DNA of 64,000 nt from assembly GCA_021651055.1 (NCBI GenBank), contig JAJHOH010000001.1, positions 124,001-188,000 on the forward strand. Direction: 5' to 3'. Source of the DNA: Candidatus Manganitrophus morganii (GTDB lineage Bacteria; Nitrospirota; Nitrospiria; SBBL01; Manganitrophaceae). Every line of letters begins with the position of its first letter. Position 1 is the first letter of the stretch. This document shows positions 20,381-27,940 of this stretch, in pieces. Made by a program: the position numbers and the translations under genes. The notes beneath the pieces are model-generated. The model was not told the DNA's origin. It did not search any database and saw only the letters and a list, made by a program, of their open reading frames with translations.

Positions 20381-20611
20381 TGTGGGGCCGGCGCTGGAAG
20401 AACTATTTGATTTCGGATCTTCACACCAGATGCGCCATGCCCCACGCCCTGTCTTACTATAATTTCATGTGGGACCGGTGCTAGGCTCTTCCTTGTTACT
20501 TTTAGGCCTTCACATTAGGTGCGCCTTGCCCCACGCCCTATTTATATGTGGGGCCGGCGCTGGGAGAAGACTTCGATTTTAGATCTTCACCTTCGGTGCG
20601 CCTTGCCCCAC
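20381..20611 (-). repeat. Array of three hairpin repeats between kdpA and kdpB
   Basis: Three diverged copies lie at 20547-20611, 20468-20534 and 20381-20445, with the same orientation relative to transcription as the kdpB-kdpC array. The outer arms GTGGGGC/GCCCCAC are kept, and the centre varies. The first copy starts right at the kdpA stop (TAG then GGCGTGGGG). The middle copy is the most degenerate (TGTGGGACCGG arm). Confidence 0.93.
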
Positions 20612-20614
20612 GCC

Positions 20615-22408
20615 CTATTGAAAATGCTCTGCAATCGGGCCCAGGGCCAGGGCGGGGAAAAAGGTCAACGCCCCGACGATCACGATCACGCCGATCAGCC
20701 ACGCGATGAAAAGCGGCGTATGGGTTGGAAGGGTCCCGGCGCCGATCGGCAATCGCTTCTTTTTTGCCAGTGACCCGGCCAGGGCCAACGTCGGCACCGC
20801 CAGCCAGAACCGCCCGACCAACATCGCAAAGGAACCGGTCAGGTTATAAAACGGCGTGTTCGCTCCCAACCCGGCAAAGGCGCTGCCGTTGTTGTTCCCC
20901 ATCGAGGTAAACGCATAGAGCACTTCGCTGAAGCCGTGCGCGCCGGGATTGAAGATCGACGCTTTGCCGATGTCGGTCGCCATCGCGACCGCCGTCAAGA
21001 CCAATACCGTGATCGGCATGATCAGGATCAGCAGCGACGCCATCTTCATCTCATATGCCTCGATCTTCTTGCCGAGGTACTCCGGTGTCCGCCCGACCAT
21101 GAGGCCGGCGACGAAGACGGCGATGATCGCAAAGACAAGCATGCCGTAAAGTCCGGAGCCGACCCCGCCGAAAATCACCTCGCCGAACTGCATCAGTAAG
21201 AGGGGGACCAACCCGCCCAAGGGGGTATAAGAATCATGCATGGAGTTGACCGAGCCGTTGGAGGCGGCGGTGGTCGCCGCGGCCCAAATGACCGAATTGG
21301 CAATGCCGAAGCGGACCTCTTTCCCTTCCATGTTTCCGCCCGGCTGGAGATTCCCCGCCGCCTGGTCGACGCCGGCGCCGGCCGCCATCGGATTCCCGGC
21401 CGACTCCGCCCAATATCCTCCGGCAGTAAACAAGACCAGGACGATGGTCATGGCGGCCAGAATGGCCCATCCTTGCCTCGTATCTCCGACCATCATACCG
21501 AAGGTGTAGCAAAGCGCCGCCGGGATGAGGAGAATGGCCAGCATCTCCAGGAAATTCGAGAGCGGCGTCGGATTCTCCAATGGATGGGCGGCGTTGGCGT
21601 TGAAAAACCCGCCGCCGTTCGTGCCGAGCTGTTTGATGGCGATTTGAGAGGCCGCCGGCCCCACCGCGATCGACTGTTCGGTCACGATCACCGTCTCTGT
21701 TTTCGTCTGGCCTCGTTCATCCAGAACCGGGTTCCCGCTTTGGTCGGTGACCGCTTGGTCGTAGCTTGTCGGCTGGAGCAACTTCGCGGTTTTGTAAACG
21801 CCGAAGGTCTGCGGAACCCCCTGAGCCACCAGGATCAGGGCAAGAATAAACGAGAATGGAAGGAGGACATAGAGGGTCGATCGGGTCAGATCGACCCAGA
21901 AGTTGCCGAGCCCCTCGACCGACCGGCGTGTGAAGCCCCGGATCAGCGCGAGCAGGATGGCGATGCCGGTGGCCGCCGACACGAAATTGTGGACCGCCAG
22001 CCCGAGCATCTGGGTGAGGTAGCTCATCGTCGTCTCGCCGCCGTACCCCTGCCAATTGGTATTCGTCGTAAAGCTGACCGCCGTGTTGAGGGAGGAGTCG
22101 GGCGACACCGCGCCCAATTCCTGCGGGTTGAGCGGCAAAAAACCTTGGAGCCGCTGCTGTAGATAAAGGACGATCAACCCGACGACGCTGAACAGCAGCA
22201 GCGCCGCCGTATAGCGCTGCCAGTCCATCTCTTCCTCTTCCCGAACACCGCAGAGCCGATAGATCAGCCGTTCGACCGGCGCCAAAAGACGATTCAGTCC
22301 GGCCGGCTTTCCCTCGAAAACCCGGGCCATGTACCATCCCAGCGGCTTGACCAGGGCCACCAACACCACGAAAAAAAGTGTGATTTGTAGAACGCCATGG
22401 GTTGTCAT
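20615..22408 (-). CDS. kdpA: Potassium-transporting ATPase potassium-binding subunit KdpA
   Basis: The 597-residue product has about ten membrane helices and the channel-like selectivity loops, including [22 protein letters not shown] and [14 protein letters not shown]. It binds and translocates potassium in KdpFABC. It is about 40 residues longer than E. coli KdpA. The extra length lies mainly in the loop around residues 215-255 ([17 protein letters not shown]...), before the second filter. Its start overlaps the kdpF stop (TAATG). Confidence 0.97.
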   Translation of the reverse strand: MTTHGVLQITLFFVVLVALVKPLGWYMARVFEGKPAGLNRLLAPVERLIYRLCGVREEEEMDWQRYTAALLLFSVVGLIVLYLQQRLQGFLPLNPQELGAVSPDSSLNTAVSFTTNTNWQGYGGETTMSYLTQMLGLAVHNFVSAATGIAILLALIRGFTRRSVEGLGNFWVDLTRSTLYVLLPFSFILALILVAQGVPQTFGVYKTAKLLQPTSYDQAVTDQSGNPVLDERGQTKTETVIVTEQSIAVGPAASQIAIKQLGTNGGGFFNANAAHPLENPTPLSNFLEMLAILLIPAALCYTFGMMVGDTRQGWAILAAMTIVLVLFTAGGYWAESAGNPMAAGAGVDQAAGNLQPGGNMEGKEVRFGIANSVIWAAATTAASNGSVNSMHDSYTPLGGLVPLLLMQFGEVIFGGVGSGLYGMLVFAIIAVFVAGLMVGRTPEYLGKKIEAYEMKMASLLILIMPITVLVLTAVAMATDIGKASIFNPGAHGFSEVLYAFTSMGNNNGSAFAGLGANTPFYNLTGSFAMLVGRFWLAVPTLALAGSLAKKKRLPIGAGTLPTHTPLFIAWLIGVIVIVGALTFFPALALGPIAEHFQ

Positions 22409-22497
22409 TAGAATCTCTCCGGTTTCAAGAGCGCATACAATAAATAAAAGAGCAGACCGACCGCGAGGAGTCCACCGATGAGATACATTAGATTCAT
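22408..22497 (-). CDS. kdpF: Potassium-transporting ATPase small subunit KdpF
   Basis: The 29-residue single-helix protein reads [20 protein letters not shown] and continues to a basic/polar end (KPERF), the normal shape of KdpF, which stabilises the complex lipid-side. AAGGAGG lies six bases before the ATG, and the stop overlaps the kdpA ATG (TAATG). Confidence 0.93.
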   Translation of the reverse strand: MNLMYLIGGLLAVGLLFYLLYALLKPERF

Positions 22498-22507
22498 GGC
22501 TGCCTCC

Positions 22508-22600
22508 TTATAGTTTCGCTAGGGCCTTCACCAAAACTCCGGTGAGCCCGAAAAACAAAATCGTGCTTGCAAGGTAAATCACATCCCAGATGATCTCCAT
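22508..22600 (-). CDS. 30-residue single-helix protein at the head of the kdp operon
   Basis: The ORF is preceded by AGGAGGGTCCT and encodes MEIIWDVIYLASTILFFGLT followed by a short amphipathic, Lys-containing tail. One transmembrane helix is expected. It stops ten bases before the kdpF start and shares the operon leader, so it is almost surely co-expressed with Kdp. Its sequence differs from KdpF. Small membrane ORFs in this position exist in other kdp operons as I recall, but I know of no assigned function. Confidence 0.7.
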   Translation of the reverse strand: MEIIWDVIYLASTILFFGLTGVLVKALAKL

Positions 22601-22640
22601 AGGACCCTCCTGTTAATTACGAATGATCGTATCAATTTGG

Positions 22641-22693
22641 GTATAAAAACAGTATAAAAGGTGAGCCATGCTGCATAAAAATTTCATAAAAAT
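22641..22693 (-). promoter_or_regulatory. Four phased AT boxes, candidate KdpE operator
   Basis: Boxes GTATAAAAAC (22641), GTATAAAAGG (22652), GCATAAAAAT (22673) and TCATAAAAAT (22684) start at offsets 0, 11, 32 and 43, that is, on one face of the helix. On the transcribed sense they read TTTTTATG / TTTTATAC, close to the T-rich direct repeats bound by KdpE in E. coli. They lie 41-93 bases upstream of the first kdp ORF. GATACG-like -10 sequence follows at about 22630. Confidence 0.6.
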
Positions 22694-22753
22694 GAATGGA
22701 GGCCGTTAAAGAGGGGACGTTGCGGCGGGAATATTTGGGAAATCGGTTTTTAC

Positions 22754-24325
22754 TTAATTCGCCTTCTTCACCTTTTTAAGGTAAAGCAGATCCATCGCAT
22801 TCACTTCCAATCCTTGAATAGATGGCTTGATGAGGAGATTCTGCGCCGCAAAGAAGAGCGGCATGATCGGCGACTCTTTCTCGGTCAAGATCCGCTGGGC
22901 CTCATCGTAAAGACCGATCCGTCGGGTTTCATCCGGCTCGCTGGCCGCCTCCGAAATGAGACGGTCGTATTCGGGACTCTTCCAGCGGGTATGGTTATTT
23001 CCGCTGGTGCCGGTGAAGAGGTTCATGAAGTTGTCGGGATCGGGGTAGTCGGCCCCCCATCCCAGGCGAAAGATCGACGGGGGATCTTCCCGCAACCGCT
23101 TCAGATAAACCTTCCATTCCATATTATCCAACGCAACCGTCACCCCCAAATTCCGCTTCCACTGCGCCTGGATATTCTCGGCAATCAGCCGATTGGTCTG
23201 AGTGGTGTCGAAGCCAAGGGTTACCGGGGGAAGTCCTGCCCCACCGGGAAAACCCGCCTCCGCCAGAAGGGCTTTGGCCCGTTCCGGATTGAAGCCAAGC
23301 CCGATCTTCGGATTGTGCCCGAACATCCCCGCCGGAATCCAGGAGGTCGCCGGGATCTCCCCCCCCTTCAAGATCTGCGGGATCTCGTTCCGATCGACCG
23401 CCATCGAGAAAGCCTGTCGCACGCGGGGATCATTGAAGGGGGCTTTCTGAACATTGAAGCCGTAATAATAACCTCTTAAAAAAGGGGCCCGAAGATAGTC
23501 GGGGTGGTTTTTGTATCGGGGGATCGCCACCGGGGGAAGGGCGACCCGGTCGAGGTGATCGGTCTCATAGAGTGTCAGCGCGGTCGTATCTTCCTCGACG
23601 ACATAAAACATCACCCGGTCGAGCGCCGGACGGCCGCCGTGGTAGCGATCATTCGCCTCCAGAATGAGACGGTACTCGTGCCGCCATTCCTTGAGGCGAA
23701 AGGGGCCGCAGGTGATGATGTTTTCCGGTTCGGTCCAGCGGTCTCCATATCGCTCGATCACGTCGCGCCGCAGTGGGAAGGTCGCCGTGAAGGTGGTGAT
23801 CGACGGGAAATAGACCGCCGGCTTTTTCAGATCGACTTGAAGGGTCTTTTCATCGATCGCCTTCACCCCCACCTGATCGGGATCTTTCAGCTCCCCGCTG
23901 TTATATTCGACCGCGTTCCGAATGTCGTACAGGAAATAGGCGTATTCCGATGCGGTTTTCGGATCGAGCAGCCGCTTCCAGGAATATTCGAAGTCATGCG
24001 CCGTCACCCGCTTCCCATCGGTCCAGAAGACATCATCTCTCAAGATAAAGACATAACGAAGTCCGTCGGGCGAAACCGCCCAGCCCTTTGCAATGGCCGG
24101 CTGGGGTCGAAGCGCCTCGTCATATTCGGCCAGACCTTCCATCAGGTTTTCGAGGACCCGGATCGAAACATTGTCGGTCGCCAGCGACCAATCGAGCGTC
24201 GGAGGCTCCGAGGCGATGTTCATTCTGAATGTCGACCCGCCGTCGGTCTCTTGATCGGGACGATTCCAAGCGAAAAAGAGAAGGGAGAAAAGAATGAGGG
24301 AGGCAAAAAAAGTCAGCTTTTTCAT
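22754..24325 (-). CDS. oppA: Peptide ABC transporter substrate-binding protein, OppA family
   Basis: The 523-residue SBP_bac_5 protein has an N-terminal hydrophobic segment (residues 3-19) and the family opening FRMNIASEPPTLDWSLATD. Internal motifs include GLRYVFILRDDVFWTDGKRVTAHDFEYSWKRLLDP and WGADYPDPDNFMNLFTGTSGNNHTRW. It should bind oligopeptides in the periplasm for an Opp permease. There is no Cys after the hydrophobic stretch, so it is not a typical lipoprotein; it is either cleaved or held by an uncleaved anchor. It is monocistronic here, 16 kb from oppBC, and no ATPase gene is near. Confidence 0.92.
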   Translation of the reverse strand: MKKLTFFASLILFSLLFFAWNRPDQETDGGSTFRMNIASEPPTLDWSLATDNVSIRVLENLMEGLAEYDEALRPQPAIAKGWAVSPDGLRYVFILRDDVFWTDGKRVTAHDFEYSWKRLLDPKTASEYAYFLYDIRNAVEYNSGELKDPDQVGVKAIDEKTLQVDLKKPAVYFPSITTFTATFPLRRDVIERYGDRWTEPENIITCGPFRLKEWRHEYRLILEANDRYHGGRPALDRVMFYVVEEDTTALTLYETDHLDRVALPPVAIPRYKNHPDYLRAPFLRGYYYGFNVQKAPFNDPRVRQAFSMAVDRNEIPQILKGGEIPATSWIPAGMFGHNPKIGLGFNPERAKALLAEAGFPGGAGLPPVTLGFDTTQTNRLIAENIQAQWKRNLGVTVALDNMEWKVYLKRLREDPPSIFRLGWGADYPDPDNFMNLFTGTSGNNHTRWKSPEYDRLISEAASEPDETRRIGLYDEAQRILTEKESPIMPLFFAAQNLLIKPSIQGLEVNAMDLLYLKKVKKAN

Positions 24326-24333
24326 GTCGCCTT

Positions 24334-24362
24334 ATGATAGGACATTTTTATTGGGACGTCAA
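24334..24362 (-). promoter_or_regulatory. Promoter-like sequence before oppA
   Basis: On the minus strand TTGACG and TATCAT are 17 bases apart. The expected start of transcription falls only one to three bases before the oppA ATG. If real, the mRNA would be nearly leaderless and the AAGG just upstream of the ATG would not be used. Matches are good but the geometry is odd. Confidence 0.4.
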
Positions 24363-24366
24363 AGTG

Positions 24367-24446
24367 GTAGGGGCGTGATTTATCACGTCCCGGTCTGTGG
24401 ATCACGAAAGCAAGGGCGCCAAGGGCGCAATAAATTGCGCCCCTAC
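24367..24446. mobile_element. 80-bp MITE-like element with GTAGGGGCG ends
   Basis: The element has perfect 9-bp terminal inverted repeats (GTAGGGGCG ... CGCCCCTAC). Next to each end is a further small palindrome, GTGATTTATCAC on the left and GCAATAAATTGC on the right. It has no coding capacity. The form matches the GGGGC(A/T-rich)GCCCC palindromic repeats scattered through many bacterial genomes. It lies between the divergent oppA and hydroxyacid dehydrogenase genes. Confidence 0.75.
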
Positions 24447-24483
24447 TTGTCAAAACAAACCAACTCCGCTATCATCGCCGGTC

Positions 24484-25443
24484 ATGACGCCGACCGTTTT
24501 CTTAACCCGCGCCCTCCCCGATCCGGTGATGAAAGAGATCCGACGGCACTTCCGTCTCCGGTACAACCGTGAAGATCGCCCCCTTTCTAAGCAGGAGATC
24601 CTTCGCGGCCTCCGCAACGCAGAAGGACTCATTTCGATGTTGAACGATCCGATCGACCGGGAGATCATCCACGCCGCATCCCGTCTTCGGATCATCGCCA
24701 ACTACGCGGTCGGTTATAACAATATCGATTTGATCGCCGCGCGGGAGAGGGGCATTTTCGTCACCAACACACCGGGCGTTCTGACCGAAACAACCGCCGA
24801 TCTCACCTGGGCTTTAATCCTGGCCGCCGCCCGGCGCCTCCCCGAGGGGGAGCGGCTCGCCCGGTCCGGAAAGTGGACCGGCTGGGCCCCCACCCAGCTC
24901 CTCGGGGGCGATGTTTTTGGAAAAACACTCGGCATCATCGGAATGGGGCGGATCGGACAGGCGGTCGCCAGGCGAGCGATCGGGTTTGAGATGCGGGTCG
25001 TTTACCACAGCCGACACCGCTTACCCGTTCGAGATGAGAAGCGGCTTCGGCTCTCTTTTCTTCCGTTGCCGGACCTCCTGAAGGAATCGGACTTTGTCTC
25101 CCTTCACCTTCCGTTGACGAAGGAGTCTCGCCATCTGATCGACCGGAAAGCTTTCCGTCTCATGAAATCGACGGCATTCCTGATCAACACGGCGCGCGGC
25201 CCGATCGTCGATGAGAAGGCGCTCATTAACGTGCTCCATCAGAAAAAGATTGCGGGAGCCGGTCTCGATGTCTTCGAAGAAGAACCAAGCCTTCCCCGGG
25301 CATTGCGCGAGAGAAAAGAAACCGTACTTCTCCCCCACCTCGGCTCCGCCTCCCTGGAAACCCGCATCCGAATGGGGCGGATCGTCCTGGGAAATTTGGT
25401 CGCCGCCCTAACCGGGAAGAAACCGCCAAATATGGTAAACTAG
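24484..25443 (+). CDS. D-2-hydroxyacid dehydrogenase (glyoxylate/hydroxypyruvate reductase type)
   Basis: The 319-residue cytosolic enzyme has the NAD-binding motif GIIGMGRIGQAVARRA (about 150-165), the substrate region NYAVGYNNID, the catalytic Arg in NTARGPIVDEKAL, the Glu region (DVFEEEP) and the catalytic His in LPHLGSAS. It probably reduces glyoxylate or hydroxypyruvate, as in the GyaR/GhrB group; the exact substrate is inferred. I chose ATG 24484, where similarity to the family begins; there is no strong ribosome site, and the open frame upstream runs into the MITE-like element. Confidence 0.88.
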   Translation: MTPTVFLTRALPDPVMKEIRRHFRLRYNREDRPLSKQEILRGLRNAEGLISMLNDPIDREIIHAASRLRIIANYAVGYNNIDLIAARERGIFVTNTPGVLTETTADLTWALILAAARRLPEGERLARSGKWTGWAPTQLLGGDVFGKTLGIIGMGRIGQAVARRAIGFEMRVVYHSRHRLPVRDEKRLRLSFLPLPDLLKESDFVSLHLPLTKESRHLIDRKAFRLMKSTAFLINTARGPIVDEKALINVLHQKKIAGAGLDVFEEEPSLPRALRERKETVLLPHLGSASLETRIRMGRIVLGNLVAALTGKKPPNMVN

Positions 25444-25467
25444 AAACTAAATTTGGAAGGGTGAACC

Positions 25468-25944
25468 ATGTTTTATCACAAGATTGTCCTTTGGATCTTC
25501 GCTGCTTTCCTTTTTGTGATAGCGATCACTCCCCCCGCCTGGGCGATTAAACCCCGCCCGCCGTTGCAGCTCTCCCTTCAGCAGATCCCCCTTTCCGGAG
25601 GGCAGAGCCAGCTGATGATGATTGCGAGGGCCAATGTCGATATCAGCCATGTCGATCTTTCGCTTGAGCTCCCGCTCGGCCTTTCACTGGTTGAAGGAGA
25701 GGAGGAATGGGAGGGTCCGTTGAAAAGGGGGGAGACGAAACAGATCGAGTTAATTGTTCAAAGCCCGAATAAGGCGCCCCATCAAGTGACCGGCAAGGCC
25801 GTCATCGAATTAACCGCAGGAGAAAAGTTTGTGGAACAAGCGACCCTGACCCTCAATGAAGCAAAAAGCGACTCGCCGCGCCGCGCCCCCTCCGTCAAGC
25901 GGAAAGAAGGGGGAGAGACCATCCTCCAATTCAAAGGGAAATGA
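25468..25944 (+). CDS. Exported protein of unknown function
   Basis: The 158-residue protein has a clear signal peptide (MFYHKIVLWIFAAFLFVIAI..., cleavage near AWA-IK). The mature part alternates hydrophobic and polar residues in a way that suggests one Ig-like or other beta-sandwich domain (residues 30-125, LQLSLQQIPLSGGQSQLMMIA through AVIELTAGEKF). A charged, probably disordered tail follows. I do not recognise a family. It lies four bases before the metallopeptidase-like lipoprotein gene and should be co-transcribed with it. A GGAAGGGTG site precedes the ATG. Confidence 0.72.
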   Translation: MFYHKIVLWIFAAFLFVIAITPPAWAIKPRPPLQLSLQQIPLSGGQSQLMMIARANVDISHVDLSLELPLGLSLVEGEEEWEGPLKRGETKQIELIVQSPNKAPHQVTGKAVIELTAGEKFVEQATLTLNEAKSDSPRRAPSVKRKEGGETILQFKGK

Positions 25945-25948
25945 GATC

Positions 25949-27919
25949 ATGCTCAATCGAACCCGCCTTCAGGCTGCCCTAGGATTCTGCCTTTTTCTTT
26001 TATCCGCCTGCGGCGGCGGAGGCGGCAGCAGTGGATCCGGAACCGCCACCCAAATCGTGATTACCCCTGAACAAGGAAACCTGATCGTTGGCCAGACGAT
26101 CTCTTTCTCAGCGGTCGCACTCACCTCCTCCGGAAAAGAAGTAGACAATGTCTCTTTTAGCTGGCAGTCACTCGATCCGACCATCGCCGGCATCGATTCA
26201 AACGGCGTAGCCACCGGGAACGAGGTCGGCGTTGCGATCATTGCAGTCACCGGAACGTACAAATCCGGAAATTTCACCCGAACCGTCAGCGGAAGCGCAA
26301 TGGTCGGCGTGCTCAGCCCCAACTCCGGTCAAAGCAACCTCACCTTCTCCGGAACAGTCCAATATGAAGATAGACCCTACGATATGGAAGGGTTCACCGG
26401 CGACACCGAGTTTCTGCCGGTCCGGGGAACCGTCGTCAATCTCGTGGCGATCGACGGCTTCGCCACAATCGCCACCGGTGAAACCGATAACAATGGTGAT
26501 TTTAGTTTCAGCGGCATTGACAACTCCGGCCGGCAGGGAGGTATCTATATCGAGGTTGTTTCCAAAACGGAGCCGGACAATCCAACCCGAATTGAGATCC
26601 GAAACAATCCGGACGAAGAAGCCCTTCTCTCTTTAATCTCTCCCGGATATGATGACAGCAGCGGAACCGACTTTACCAATCTTCCGGTCACCGCCACCGT
26701 CGATTCCGGCGTCGGCGGCCTCTTCAATATCCTCGATGTCTTCTCGATGTCGAGCGAATTCATCCAGCAGGAAGGAGGCCTTTGCAAGCCGCCGGCGACC
26801 GACGCCTGCGTCCCTCCCCTTCTGGTGGCTTACTGGGAACCCGGGAGTTCGGAGGGAAGTTTCTATGAAGATCAACTCGACGCCATTTTTATCCTGGGAG
26901 GGGGAAATGCGGACGGAGATCACGACGAATATGACGATTCCGTCATCGCTCATGAATACGGCCACTTCGCCGTTCGTCATTTTTCCATCGATGATTCTCC
27001 CGGCGGAGCGCATTTCATCACCGACAACAAACAAGACATCCGGTTGAGCTGGTCGGAGGGCTGGGGAAATTTCTTCTCCAGCGCCGTTCGGAACAACCCC
27101 ATCTACGTAGACACTTCGACAGGGGGCTCTTTTTCGTTCAATCTCGAGGACTACTCCTCCGCACCCACGCCGTCAACCCTCAACAGCGTTGCGATTTATA
27201 CCACCAGCGAAATCGCCGTGACCGGCGTTCTCTGGGACCTATTTGACGATTCGGCCACGCTGGTCTCTCCCGTAATTGAGCCCCATGACCAAATCGCCCT
27301 CGGATTTGAGCCGATCTGGCAGACGCTCCTCCAATTTACCGATGCCGTACCAGCAACGATGGAAACATTCTGGCTACAATTCGAATCGAGCTATCCCGGC
27401 TCGGCCGCCGGCCTCCAATCGATCATGGTGGAGCGAAAGATGGAGCTCTTCGCCGACGCTTCCGAGACGAGCGGTCAAACCCCCGAAGCAACCGCATTGA
27501 CCGAAAATGGCGCCGCACAGGAACATACCCTTTATCAAACCTCCCCGGCTGCCGCAGCAGGTGACGAAGATGTCATCCCCTTCTCCGTGACAGCGGGAGA
27601 GAGGTACACGCTGGAAACCGTGAACCTCGCGAACGGAGCCGATACTTATCTCTTCATTACCGATTCGCCAAATTCCAGCACGCCGCTATCCGGCTTGCAA
27701 AACGATAACCGAAGCGGCCGGAATCATCAGAACTGCGGCGCCAATCCCTTCACAGGAAACAGCACCTGCCCTAACAATGACCAGACCACCCTCTCTTCAT
27801 CGATTAACTGGACGGCCAGCAACACAACTACGCTTTATGCGCATGTCGAGCGCTCTCCGAATGCTCCTCCGTCAGCAGGAATTCTCGGATCGTATGACAT
27901 TCAATTAAAGAAAGAGTAG
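25949..27919 (+). CDS. Lipoprotein with Ig-like domain and predicted zinc-metallopeptidase domain
   Basis: The 656-residue protein starts with a lipobox (LLSAC, Cys21) followed by a Gly/Ser linker. A bacterial Ig-like domain comes next (about 35-120, ITPEQGNLIVGQTISFSAVA), then a carboxypeptidase-regulatory-like domain (about 150-225). The central domain carries HEYGH (His335, Glu336, His339) and, 31 residues on, SWSEGWGNFF (Glu370). HExxH plus a downstream Glu is the layout of gluzincin peptidases. The C-terminal 120 residues resemble a pre-peptidase beta domain (YTLETVNLANGADTYLFITD). It should sit on the outer membrane or surface. Substrate unknown. The gene converges on the metal permease gene. 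Confidence 0.78.
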   Translation: MLNRTRLQAALGFCLFLLSACGGGGGSSGSGTATQIVITPEQGNLIVGQTISFSAVALTSSGKEVDNVSFSWQSLDPTIAGIDSNGVATGNEVGVAIIAVTGTYKSGNFTRTVSGSAMVGVLSPNSGQSNLTFSGTVQYEDRPYDMEGFTGDTEFLPVRGTVVNLVAIDGFATIATGETDNNGDFSFSGIDNSGRQGGIYIEVVSKTEPDNPTRIEIRNNPDEEALLSLISPGYDDSSGTDFTNLPVTATVDSGVGGLFNILDVFSMSSEFIQQEGGLCKPPATDACVPPLLVAYWEPGSSEGSFYEDQLDAIFILGGGNADGDHDEYDDSVIAHEYGHFAVRHFSIDDSPGGAHFITDNKQDIRLSWSEGWGNFFSSAVRNNPIYVDTSTGGSFSFNLEDYSSAPTPSTLNSVAIYTTSEIAVTGVLWDLFDDSATLVSPVIEPHDQIALGFEPIWQTLLQFTDAVPATMETFWLQFESSYPGSAAGLQSIMVERKMELFADASETSGQTPEATALTENGAAQEHTLYQTSPAAAAGDEDVIPFSVTAGERYTLETVNLANGADTYLFITDSPNSSTPLSGLQNDNRSGRNHQNCGANPFTGNSTCPNNDQTTLSSSINWTASNTTTLYAHVERSPNAPPSAGILGSYDIQLKKE

Positions 27920-27940
27920 TCGATCGTCTGACCGTTCGAT

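Noticed and set aside
18090-20480. Short peptides ([12 protein letters not shown]...HQVRHAP type) encoded by the hairpin repeats
   Set aside because: They recur because the DNA repeat recurs; there are no ribosome sites, the frame is not kept between copies, and stem pairing explains the conservation.
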